Assembly (NCBI GenBank): GCA_037447655.1
Contig: JBBHKE010003008.1
Location: 1 to 50,000 of the forward strand
Source of the DNA: Zygnema cylindricum
Lineage: Eukaryota; Streptophyta; Zygnematophyceae; Zygnematales; Zygnemataceae
Direction: 5' to 3'
DNA: 50,000 nt
A model generated the notes under the pieces. That model worked only from the letters and a program-made list of their open reading frames with translations, did not search any database and was not told the origin of the DNA. Positions 30,871-40,400 of this stretch are shown here, piece by piece; position 1 is the first letter of the stretch, and each line of letters starts with the position of its first letter. Both the position numbers and the translations under genes were made by a program.

Positions 30871-31350
30871 TTATTCCAAAAAGTGTGATGGAAATAACAG
30901 ATGGAGACCCACCCTAACGCCGTACTTCCATTAGCGGAAAAATGAAGCTGTTTACTGATGGTCGTACTTGTTCGTATCATTTCGTACCCTTTTGTTTTTT
31001 TAGTAAAAATACCTTACTAAAGAATCGCCAAGGTTATGGGCGTAAAACATGACCGTGGGATGGTCTGTTTTTTTAATCTGAGACGCCATCTCGCCAACAA
31101 TTCACTGTGTGGCTATTGTTGTCAAAGAGGACACTACGCACATATTAGACGTGTAAAATTGGGTTGCGTGGGAACGAGAACAAAAATTCCCGATGAGCAT
31201 ACAATTGGGTGCTTACACGTCGCATAGGCCAAGTGCTTTCCGTCAGGTCAGATAGAAGTCCACCAAAATTATGTCGTCAAGCTCCCACCATCAAAGTTTG
31301 CAGCCGCCTTTTTGTCGTTTGGTTTTGAAATTACAGATAGTACATTATAA
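30871..31350. repeat. Fragment related to 35850-36180
   Basis: It shares TATGGGCGTAAA(A/C)..TGACCGT and CACGTCGCAT-type blocks in the same order with 35950-36150. Non-coding mosaic. Confidence 0.5.
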
Positions 31351-31355
31351 ATGTA

Positions 31356-31780
31356 GGGAATTGATCATGGCCGTGACTATTTTGGTTGTGCACAGTCACT
31401 TACGTCAAGATTGTACTTTTTAAGTACACATTGGTACAAATAAAGTACCGTGTCTTAAGTTTGACTGTCAATCGATTCAACAGCTTTGACTTTCAAAATA
31501 TTGTAACAACCGCTTAAACTTTTGCCGCGCTTGCGAACGTCGACCGTCATAATAAACTTATCAATTCACACGGCCGGCGAAGGTTTATGGTAACAAAACT
31601 GCGGCAACCACATGTAAATAAAAGTGTTGCGCACAGTCATTTTTTGTCTTTGCGTGAGCTCCACGTTGAGAGCGCACGTTGGATTTTAAATTTTTAACTT
31701 AGCCGCAAAATTGACATTTAATCGTCTAAGCGGGACATTGAACTTGACGCAAATCGAAACGAAAACTCTCAAAATCGAAG
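31356..31780. mobile_element. Half of a TA-flanked element (CTTCAG family)
   Basis: Close relative of 44155-44575, sharing TTGATCATG, GTGACTGT/GTGACTAT and CACACGGCCGGCGA blocks. It ends CTCAAAATCGAAG followed by TA, the inverted form of the CTTCAG end at 43719. Confidence 0.7.
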
Positions 31781-31782
31781 TA

Positions 31783-32303
31783 TACCGCGAATCGTAATTA
31801 GCGTTATGTATGCTGATTTCATCGCCCCAAATTTTTACTCTATCACCCTAAATAGAGTAAATAATTCTAAAATATTCTTTACATTATTTAAGGTACTTTT
31901 GGAATCAACATTAACCACTCTAATATAGTGTCGTTTTAAATAGTGCAGCGTATGGTAGTTGACTTACCGTGCAAAATTGTACTTTATCAACTAAAAAAAT
32001 ACAAAAAATGGTTTGATACATGTCTTATTATGTGACAGCGTTTTCACAAACCGCGTAATGCAAACGTCATAATGACGTGAAACTGTACGTTTTGTCAGAT
32101 TTTGTAAGTGTACCTAATTTCAAGTAAAGATATCTGCGGGTCTAATTAGTACGGACAACAACCTAAATTAGAGTTATTGATAAATTAGAGTAAATTTTGT
32201 TTTTGAAAAAAAATGATTACACAATTTAGAGCTGATAGCTCCAATTATTTTTGTTCATTTTTTTACTCTAATTATTTCTCTACTCTAATTACAATTCGCG
32301 GTG
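31783..32303. mobile_element. mariner/Stowaway-like MITE, 521 bp, at a palindrome centre
   Basis: TACCGCGAATCGTAATTAG... to ...TAATTACAATTCGCGGTG with TA at 31781-31782 and 32304-32305. The DNA outside it reads ...CTCTCAAAATCGAAG and CTTCAGTTTTGAGAG..., i.e. flanks that are inverted copies of each other. Confidence 0.75.
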
Positions 32304-32305
32304 TA

Positions 32306-32340
32306 CTTCAGTTTTGAGAGGTTTCGTTTCAATTTGCGTC
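32306..32340. mobile_element. Short stub of a CTTCAG-family end
   Basis: CTTCAGTTTTGAGAGGTTTC... matches the left end at 43719 until GCGTC, then the sequence switches at TAA to a Harbinger end (GGGTCAAGTTCCATCAG at 32344). Confidence 0.65.
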
Positions 32341-32343
32341 TAA

Positions 32344-32600
32344 GGGTCAAGTTCCATCAGTCGTTTCTATTATTGTACGGCCAACTCTACGGGCCGTGTT
32401 AATTGAGTCGAAGTTCCATCACGAAGAGTTTGTAAACCACGTGTTATACATTGAGTGGCACCACGTGGCTTTTGATCGAATATTTAAAATCTTTTTAAAT
32501 TCTTCACATTGACAAATTTCATTTCAAATTTTCACTTGAGTAACCATGTACTTGCGTACCAAGTCATAATACGACATAATTTCCGTATTTTTTGCAAACG
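32344..32600. mobile_element. Truncated Harbinger-like element
   Basis: It starts GGGTCAAGTTCCATCAGTCG after TAA and is the inverted counterpart of 29895-30107. The right end is lost where copia sequence begins near 32605. Confidence 0.65.
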
Positions 32601-32604
32601 TAAG

Positions 32605-33077
32605 TCTTTCAGAGAATTATGGTTGCATTTGGGAGGGGAGCACACTGATATCACCACTTGGAGTGATGCCAGTTATGGGGATGCACCTATGAGAAGATGC
32701 ACTTCTGGATATGTTTTGTATGTGGGGGAAGGAGCTTCCTGTTGGAGCAGTAAGCAACAAAAGGTGGTTGCTCAGTCTACTATGGAGGCCGAGTATATGG
32801 CGTCTTGTTCTACTGTAAAAAAACTAATGTGGGTGAAGTCATTGTTGCAAGAACTGGGATATATATGAAGGAGGGAGTGCATGAAATCTTTTGCGATAAT
32901 CAAGCTGCAATTGCAATCGCAGCCAATCCAAAACACCATTTCAAAGCAAAACATATGGACATTTGATTAAGTTTCGTAAGAGAAAAAGTTGAAAATAAAA
33001 TTTTAAATCTTGTGTATAGACCTGATGAAGATATGGTGGCTGACATGATGACAAAGCCTATGCCCTCTCCTAAATAA
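32605..33077 (+). pseudogene. pol: Ty1/copia RNase H, 3' end of polyprotein, frameshifted
   Basis: The frame reads ...DITTWSDASYGDAPMRRCTS, ...SSKQQKVVAQSTMEAEYMAS, then after a frameshift at 32866-32868 EIFCDNQAAIAIAANPKHHF, an in-frame TGA near 32964, and ...PDEDMVADMMTKPMPSPK with a TAA ending at 33077. The three catalytic acids of copia RNase H (SDAS, EAEY, CDNQ) are visible. Everything upstream (integrase, RT) is missing, so this is a 5'-truncated remnant. Confidence 0.9.
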
Positions 33078-33131
33078 AAATATTGTCGAGGAAATACGGG
33101 TTAAAAGAAAAATTAAAATTAGACTAGAAAA

Positions 33132-33140
33132 TAAGGGGAG
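33132..33140 (+). promoter_or_regulatory. Polypurine tract of the copia element
   Basis: TAAGGGGAG directly before the LTR start TGTTGAAATT, the usual plus-strand priming site. Confidence 0.75.
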
Positions 33141-33306
33141 TGTTGAAATTCATAGATTTCTATAGTATTTTCTAGGTTTAAATATGTTAGGAAAAAGAGA
33201 AAAAGGACAAACAGCTTGCCTCCACCTCCTTTCTCTAGCCCCCATACTTGTTGTAGTCACTGAAGGATAGAGAAGGTGGTTGATCCATGGCTGCCTTAGT
33301 TCAACA
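33141..33306 (+). repeat. Short copia 3' LTR, 166 bp
   Basis: It begins TGTTGAA and ends TTCAACA, a perfect 7-bp terminal inversion with TG...CA. It lies directly after the polypurine tract. The second LTR is not in the window, so the right boundary rests on the inversion alone. Confidence 0.65.
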
Positions 33307-33334
33307 GGCAATTATTTTTAGTTTACTAAAAATA

Positions 33335-33423
33335 GTCCTGACGGACCCGGGATTTGATCCCGGAACCTGGGGTACGTCAAAGTTGGCCGATAACGGTCAG
33401 CTTTATCCTACTAGACTAGGACC
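33335..33423 (-). ncRNA. tRNA-like Pol III unit
   Basis: On the minus strand box A (TAGTCTAGTAGG, 33407-33418) and a consensus box B (GGATCAAATCC, 33350-33360) are spaced as in tRNA genes. CCGGG/CCCGG around ATCAAAT is a good T-arm, GTCCT pairs with AGGAC at the ends, and a T5 run follows at 33328-33332. The D arm and anticodon arm do not fold cleanly and there are extra bases after the T arm. It is a decayed tRNA (Glu/Asp-like head) or a tRNA-derived SINE rather than a working tRNA. Confidence 0.5.
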
Positions 33424-33429
33424 AATGCT

Positions 33430-34130
33430 AAGTGTTATAGAGTATGATACATATTTATACATTTAGGAAGTAAGAAATCCATTTAACTAAAACTAGATAC
33501 GGCGTGCATAGATACAATTTTAGTACGACATCATTTCAGAATAAATACCTCGCATTTGTTTGACAGCGAAACAACTATCTCGCAAGTAATTATACCGGTT
33601 TAGATTACGTCTCATTACGGGCGCACGTCATCGCCGAAATCCCGGAGTGGTCACCTTGGCGTTTTGTGACGTGGCATGACCTAGAGCCACGTGGAGAGAT
33701 GACAGTCGGTCATAGGAATTCCGAGGAATGTACGGACAAGTAAAAAGCTGACACACGTCCACTTAATAGTCTTGTTGTACATAGGCCGTACAAAAGGTAC
33801 ACCGGCAGCAGTACTTTTTGGTACGGTACAGTAATTTGATTGGTCCGTACTTCAGTATATAGAAGTTATTAGAAGGAATCAGGACTTAGAATAATTTTGG
33901 TAGATAGTCACCTCTCCCTTTGAGAGTTTGTACAAATTGGCATTTTTAGTGCCTCATAACTTATCGCCTGGTTGGCCGTTTTCAATGATTCTTTTTGCTA
34001 CGGACTCAGGGGAGTCCAGGCTGCACAAGGGTGCAGTCAACTTGTCAGTTTGCCTTCTTGGACAGCAGTGGTCGTGGATTTAAGTGGGTTAGTTAAATAC
34101 TATCTAGAGGCTTCCTGTATTCTGTAGTTC
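33430..34130. other. Unassigned sequence
   Basis: No supported gene. It has CCACGTGG-like words near 33690 and short GTACGG words typical of the local transposons. Confidence 0.35.
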
Positions 34131-34139
34131 AATGGAGGA

Positions 34140-34779
34140 CACAGAATTGCAGACTCTTTATTTGCGTGGCACATTCTGGATTGTACCACGTAATATGCCT
34201 TTACGATTGTGTAAATCAAAAAAGAATCTTTGACGGCAAAGTGTGAACGCAATATTTGTAATAGCGGAGGTAAAAAATGACTCGTACAATGTAATGTATA
34301 AAACCAGTACGCGCTTACGAAACTTAAGATTTGTAAGAGCGTACGAAAATGTCAGTATGGTTTGTGGATGGCAACAAGAGCGTTAATGAATATCCTACGT
34401 CAAAGATTTTCTTGCGGCTTCCAGTGGCCTCGCATCCACCTTGGCGGAAGTCACATGGCCTATGCGACATGTAGCCACCTGATCACGCGCTCATTGTGGA
34501 TATTTTTCACTTTTACTCGCAACATTATGTTATTCATGCTCTTAAAATTGACCTTTTTTAGGTCACTTGTTGCAAACTGAAAGGTTCGACTGATGGCGTA
34601 TCTTATTCTACATCCGCCGGTCAAGGTTTACGACCATAACCTTAGAGAATCAAATCAGTCATTCCGTAACTTAAAAAAAAAAATATAAATTGGTACGACA
34701 CTGTACAAAATAGTACGGACTCTTGCAAACAACCTCATTTTCCCCGTAATGGAACTTGACCCTAAATCGTGTATCACTA
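34140..34779. mobile_element. Harbinger-family copy, reverse orientation
   Basis: Blocks TTATTTGCGTGGCACA, CGAAACTTAAGATTTGTAA, GGATGGCAACAA and CAAAGATTTTCTTGCGG recur inverted and in reverse order in 35940-36530. Its right side reads CGTAATGGAACTTGACCC then TAA. Confidence 0.65.
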
Positions 34780-34782
34780 TTA

Positions 34783-35523
34783 GGGTAACCTTCCATCAGG
34801 CGAAAAGTGGGGTTGTTTACTGGAGAAAGTACCATTCCGTACTAGGCCGTACTGTATTTTTTTTTTTATTACAAAAGATGTTTATTAAAAATTTGTTGAG
34901 ATTCTCCAGACTTCTTGGAGAAAACTACCACCGTCCGATTTTCAATTTTTGACGCAAACGCTTCTTGTTTCTGGTACCTAGCTAGTCTCCTCCGACTATC
35001 TTCGGAGGAGAGTTTGTGATTACTGGACGCGTGTTTTGGTCCACTTGTAAAGTCAGAGTCGATCCACGACAGACGTGAAGCAATAAACTTACATGTGGCA
35101 ATTGGAGTGTACTGTGTGACATAAAAGCCAAATTGTTTGACGACAAAAAAATCTTGGTTGTATGTTGACGACAAAAAAAACGATTCACGTACAAATGGTA
35201 CCCCTTGGACATTTGTACAAACTTTAATTTTGCAACGGTTTTCGTGGCCGTTGATACCACAACAACCGTAAGAACGTTCAGATTGTACATTAACGTGACG
35301 CTACTAGGTATTTTAATCGGCGTCCGCCCGTACACATACGCAGCTACGATTTTGTCCTTTTGGAAATGATGATTATTCATGGGCGGCTCAACAGGTCCTA
35401 CGTGGTACCAATCGCAATCTAACACCTCATTCACTGGCACGACCTGATGGAATGGTGTTAAAAATATTACTGCCAGTAAACGTGTTCATACGATTACTGG
35501 GAACGCCTGATGGAAGGTTACCC
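34783..35523. mobile_element. Harbinger-like element, 741 bp
   Basis: GGGTAACCTTCCATCAGGCG to CGCCTGATGGAAGGTTACCC with direct TTA at 34780-34782 and 35524-35526. It is an uninterrupted relative of 27434-28828. No transposase is present. Confidence 0.82.
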
Positions 35524-35526
35524 TTA

Positions 35527-36540
35527 GTGTTAGGGTGAAGTACATTGGCGAAAAAATAGGGTTGTTTACTGACGGCGGTACTGTTTCGTGGTTTATTGAC
35601 CTGACACGATGAAACCACAAACATACAGTAAACGTATCCGTACGTTTGATGAGGCCGCCAAATGCAACCACGACCATGTTTTTTTTGCCACTTCAAACGT
35701 TTTTTTTTCCTTACACACTTTGCTGGATAATGGATCCAACGGTTGGGAGAGAAAGCCAAGATTCTCACCTCCCGATCGGCTGTCTCCATGTGAAAATAGA
35801 TAAGTGTGTACGGAGAAAATATGATTTATGTGGCGAAAAAATTACTAAGGGTGCCGTTGTTTACTGAAAGTTGTACTGTTTTGTACAGTGCCATACCAAA
35901 AAACATAAACGTCAGAAAAAAAAGCCTACTGAATGAACGTTTTGATTCTCCACGTTTATGGGCGTAAACGTTGACCGTCGAATGCATAATCGGACACGCC
36001 ATTGTCTAACACTTTCAGTTCGCAACAAGTGACCTGGAGATAGGCCATTTTTTACTGCCTGAATGAATAGCATCGTGCCTCGTGGAAAAGTGATCAAATA
36101 TCCATGACGACCGAGTGACCAGGTGGGTACACGTCGCATATGACATGTGCCTTCCGCCAGGGAGGATGCGAGGCCACAGGAAGCCGCAAGAAAATCTTTG
36201 ACGGAGGATATTGTTTCACCCTTTTGTTGCCATCCACTAACCATTCTGACATTTACTACGCTTTTACAAATCTTAAGTTTCGTCCGCTCGTACAGATTTT
36301 ATTCAGTATGAGTACAAGTCAATTTTTACCTTCGCTGGTAACAAATACCTGGTCACAATTTGTTAGCGGAGATACTTTGAAGATTACCAGAATCGAATCC
36401 ATATATTACGTGGACAAATCAAAGTGTGCCACGCAAATAAAATGTCGGCTACTGACCCGACACAATGGAACGATAGCTTCAGTAAACGATTTTTTGACGT
36501 TTACTGAGACCGCCTAATGGAACAACGCTCTAACACTAAT
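35527..36540. mobile_element. Harbinger-family sequence, forward orientation, inverted partner of 34140-34779
   Basis: Left-end-like GTTAGGGTGAAGTACATTGG at 35530 and another GGGTGCCGTTGTTTACTG near 35850. It ends near CGCCTAATGGAACAACGCTC. Probably two overlapping or nested copies; the boundaries are approximate. Confidence 0.55.
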
Positions 36541-36797
36541 AGCGATACACGGTGTTGTATTTTACTGTAATTCTTTCTCTCTGAATATTTCATAGTTCAA
36601 AAGTAGGTGACCGTACGCCCATACAATATGCCTATTGTATGCAAAACATTAAATATGGCCTTAAGACCCATATTGTATTGGCCTCAAAATGAAATAAAAT
36701 AGTAACAGGGTTGAGTTGCACATGGATAGATAGAGAATTAAAAGTCATGTCTAAATTTGAAAAAAAAATCGGACAAAAAAATATTTTTCTGTGAGTT
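36541..36797. other. Unassigned sequence
   Basis: No gene or clear repeat. Confidence 0.3.
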
Positions 36798-37082
36798 TTG
36801 AGCGACTTTTTATTTAAACCGTCAGATTCGGACGATCTGACGGTCGTTGATGAAAGTAACGACCTAAGAAGATCACATGAAAAGCCCATAACACAACTTT
36901 CGATAGGACTATCGTCAGATTCGGACGATCGGACGGTCGCTGATGAAAGTAGCGATCTAAGAAGATCACATGGAAAGCCCGTAACTCAACCTACGCTAAA
37001 GGCGGCCTACAAAAGGCCTACCAAAAAACGCCTACTTTTGAACGATGGAATATTTAACCCTCTCCAAACCTCTATTTCCTAA
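36798..37082 (+). CDS. Possible protein fragment with a 31-residue repeat
   Basis: The frame contains SDSDDLTVVDESNDLRRSHE and, 31 codons later, SDSDDRTVADESSDLRRSHG, followed by a basic stretch KRPTKKR. The underlying DNA is a 93-bp direct repeat (36821 and 36914). I do not recognise the family. Many of the base differences between the units fall at third positions, but it has no start context, lies only about 340 bases before the FAM192A start and may be chance. Low confidence that it is translated. Confidence 0.3.
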   Translation: MSDFLFKPSDSDDLTVVDESNDLRRSHEKPITQLSIGLSSDSDDRTVADESSDLRRSHGKPVTQPTLKAAYKRPTKKRLLLNDGIFNPLQTSIS

Positions 37083-37382
37083 GCTAAACTTTTCCCGAGC
37101 CTCTTTTCACTCGTAATCCTAAAAGTTTTTCAAACCCTAACACTGTCTCAGCCCAACCCTAACCTTTCACGCGACCCTAACCTTTCACGCGACCCTAACC
37201 CTAATAATTTGCCCCTAACCCTAATATTTTGCTGTACATTTTTCCTTCGCCTATGTTTTTAAATTTACCAAACCTCCATTTCCTATCCGACCTAACTTTC
37301 CTCTCACCTTACCTCACTCTTAACCTAAATTTGCCCGAACCCTAAAATTGTCTCAGCCCAACCCTAACCTTAACCCTAATCC
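37065..37382 (+). promoter_or_regulatory. CCCTAA (telobox-like) cluster upstream of FAM192A
   Basis: About ten CCCTAA words within 37131-37382, some as AACCCTAA. Two related blocks, each from CCAAACCTC(T/C)ATTTCCTA to CTCAGCCCAACCCTAACC, repeat at about 204 bases. AACCCTAA is the known plant telo-box of housekeeping promoters. Confidence 0.6.
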
Positions 37383-37417
37383 TAAACCTATCCTGAGTTT
37401 TTTTAATCGACGACAAT

Positions 37418-40400
37418 ATGGCAGACGATGGAAAAGTTATGAATTTTATTTCGGAGAAAGAGGTATTTATAAAACTTGTTTAGGAACTACTTTTTTTATT
37501 CTATTCTTTTTTATTTTTTATTTCTTCTATTCCTTAATCCACCATTTCAATTCCTTCATTTCAATTCTTTTATCCATTATTTCAATTCCTTCCTTCCTTC
37601 ATTCGGTCTTTCCATCCTTCTCCATCTCCTCCCTTCCACCTTTGTCTCTCCTCCACCTTCCTCCTCCCTCCTCTCCTCTCCCTCCTCCTCTCCTCTCCTC
37701 CTCTCCTCCTCTCCTTCTCCCTCCCTCCCCTCTCCCTCTCCTCCCCTCCCCTCCCCTCCCTCCCCCTCCCTCCCCTCCCCCTCCCCCTCCCGCTCTCCTC
37801 TTCTCCTCTCCTTTCTCTCTCTCCTGTCTCTCTCCTCTCCTCTCTTTCTCCTCTCTCTCTCTCTCCCTCTCTCTCTCAGTTGGACACTCTCAAAGCTACT
37901 AGAGGAGCTCGTGTGGAGGATGGAGCCGTACTAGTGGACCGACCTTTGTACGAGGTACGATCCTTTGTTTAGTTGATTCCTAGTTTTTATTTCTATTTCT
38001 AGATTTTATTTTTATTTCTATTTTTCTTCCTGTGTTGCCTTTCGAGTTTTAAGGCTCCACTCAAGCGAGTCAATTTCACTTAAAGTTTTTGAGGTTTTTT
38101 ATTACCTTTTAAAACAGTTCCTTGCTTTTTTTGAGTTTTTACATTGTTCTTTCACGAGGTTTGAATGTATATGGTATATGTATATATATATATGTATATA
38201 TATGTATATATATATATTCATATATAATGGTTGCGGAGCAAATAGAATACACATTACAGGATATTAAATACCGTACAAAAAGACATACGGTATGCTGTTT
38301 ACGAAATCCTGCCGTGCAAACTATTCAGTTGGGAATAATTGAATATGAAAGAAAAACGGAGACGTGATTGGGAAAAAAATAATTTACTATTTGGAATATA
38401 ATTTTCAGAAGTGGGGCTGCTGAACATCGATTTTGTGATTTAGGAGATGAAATTGAGAGGGGAGGGGAGAGATGGAGGGAGAGGGAGGGAGAGAGGGATG
38501 GAGAGAGGGAGGGAGGGATGGAGAGAGGGAGAGGGAGAGGGAGGGCGGAGGAAGAGATAGGAGAAAGAGAGAGGGGGAGAAAGAGAAGGAGAGGAGAGAG
38601 CAGAGACTCACAGAAATCTCGAGAGCTATTTTTCCTGTACGCCTTTTGATTTTCAAGTGTAAAAGACGAATGTAGGGATTATACACTGTATAGCATGGGA
38701 CGTCAGAATTTATGTTACGTTCACGTAAAACAAAATTTGGGACATGGAATGCGAAGAAAAAAACAACAGTTCATGAAATTTCACTTTTTAACCTCGGAAA
38801 TTTCACTAATTGTTATTGTTCACAGGATTTTTTATGTCCAGAAGTAAACGCCAATCAGGACTAATATTTATATGCATTCGAATTTTAGGAAGTATTTTAA
38901 GTATTTAATGAATCCTTAATCACGGGATTTGGAATTAGAAAAATTGAGTGAACTAATATCCATGGTTTGTAAGGTAGAGGACAGAAAATATGGTACATGA
39001 TTAGAAACTACATAATTTACTAATGTTTGTGCGGATCGCACTAATATCGTGAAAGATTACGAAGATGTGTGTTAATATTTTGTTTTTTTTGAAGGTTTTC
39101 CTATCATTACTTTTTTCCCTTGGTTGAAGAATCGCCATTTTTAGTTAATCATATCTGTCCTTAACCTTTTTTGTAAAAGCAGTCAAGCAAACAAAGAAAA
39201 AAACTTACATTTTTCTGTTCTTTCTCTTTTGTTGTCTTTATAGATCCTTCAAGAAGCAAAAGAAAAAAAGGATGCTGAATTCAATGAGCGTTTCAAAAAT
39301 TGTGAGTACACTTCAACAGTTCACGCGTTATTTAAGTAGTAACATACGAATGAAAAGTTAACACTAAATTAGATGACAAACAATTTTCAAGAATGTCATT
39401 AGAAACTGTGTATGTAGAGAGCTCCACAATGGGACCGAATGTAGAAACAGTAATTGAAAGCTATAATTGAACTAAGAAGGATTAGAAGGGTAGCTTTTTC
39501 TAAAACAAGTTGAAATCCTGTAATAATTATTTGAAAACAAAACTGAGACATGGAGACACTGGCATTGAATGCCACAGAGTTACCTGTTTAGAAATTACAA
39601 CTGTAAACAAAGCTGAAACATGGAAAGTGTGGCATTGAAATGCAACAAAGATACTTATTTAGAATTTACAACTGCAAACTTAAATTTTTTTAAATGTATT
39701 CATTTTGAAGAGCAAAGGGGTTTTGAGAGGGATTCAGTGCCGCCAAAATCTTTGGATGAAGACGAAACCGAGTTTTTGGAGGCATTGGATAAGGTGAGTT
39801 TTACCTGTTTTATTCAACCTCTTCCCTTATTTAAGAAAAATCGCAGAAACCTGTTAGTCTCTTCACAAAAATGCAATTTACAAAGATTTAGTGTGGACTG
39901 ACGTTTTTGTTCAAGATTTGACAAATCGTAATACATTTATCCGTATGAAATCGAGTAAAAAAGTGTCCTTTCAGGTTTTTCGATTTCGAACAATATAGAT
40001 CCCTCAAAATTTATAGTGGAGAAGGAATGCTAATCAATTTTTTTTGGTTCTTCTTTTATTTTCTTTCTGCACATGTATTAATGTGGATCAGATCCTACAT
40101 AAATCCATTAATGTGGATTGTGGATTCGATTGTTTCCTTTTCATTTCGATGAACCCGACATGTAAATTCTTGTGGATGAGGTCCATATGTAGTTTTTGTT
40201 TTTTTTTGTTGTTTTTTGGGCCAAGAGCTCGTAAGAAATAGTGTGGATTCAATTTTTTTTTTTGGGCCCACGAAGAACAAAATAGTGGAGATCGAAGTAA
40301 TTTTTATATTGATATTCCTATTTTGGTTTTAGTGGTAGTAGGACACTAGTAGAGAAACTTCTCTTGAATCTGTTCTTAAAATTCAAACTTTTTCGATTTG

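Noticed and set aside
37348-37934. Two overlapping Pro/Ser/Leu-rich frames upstream of FAM192A exon 2
   Set aside because: Simple-sequence reads of the intron 1 tract; the exon frame is fixed by homology and splice phase.
39690-39737. Upstream acceptor for FAM192A exon 4 in GAAGAGCAAAGG
   Set aside because: It would create a stop at the junction or break the phase; GATTCAG at 39731-39737 restores the conserved PPKSLDEDE frame.
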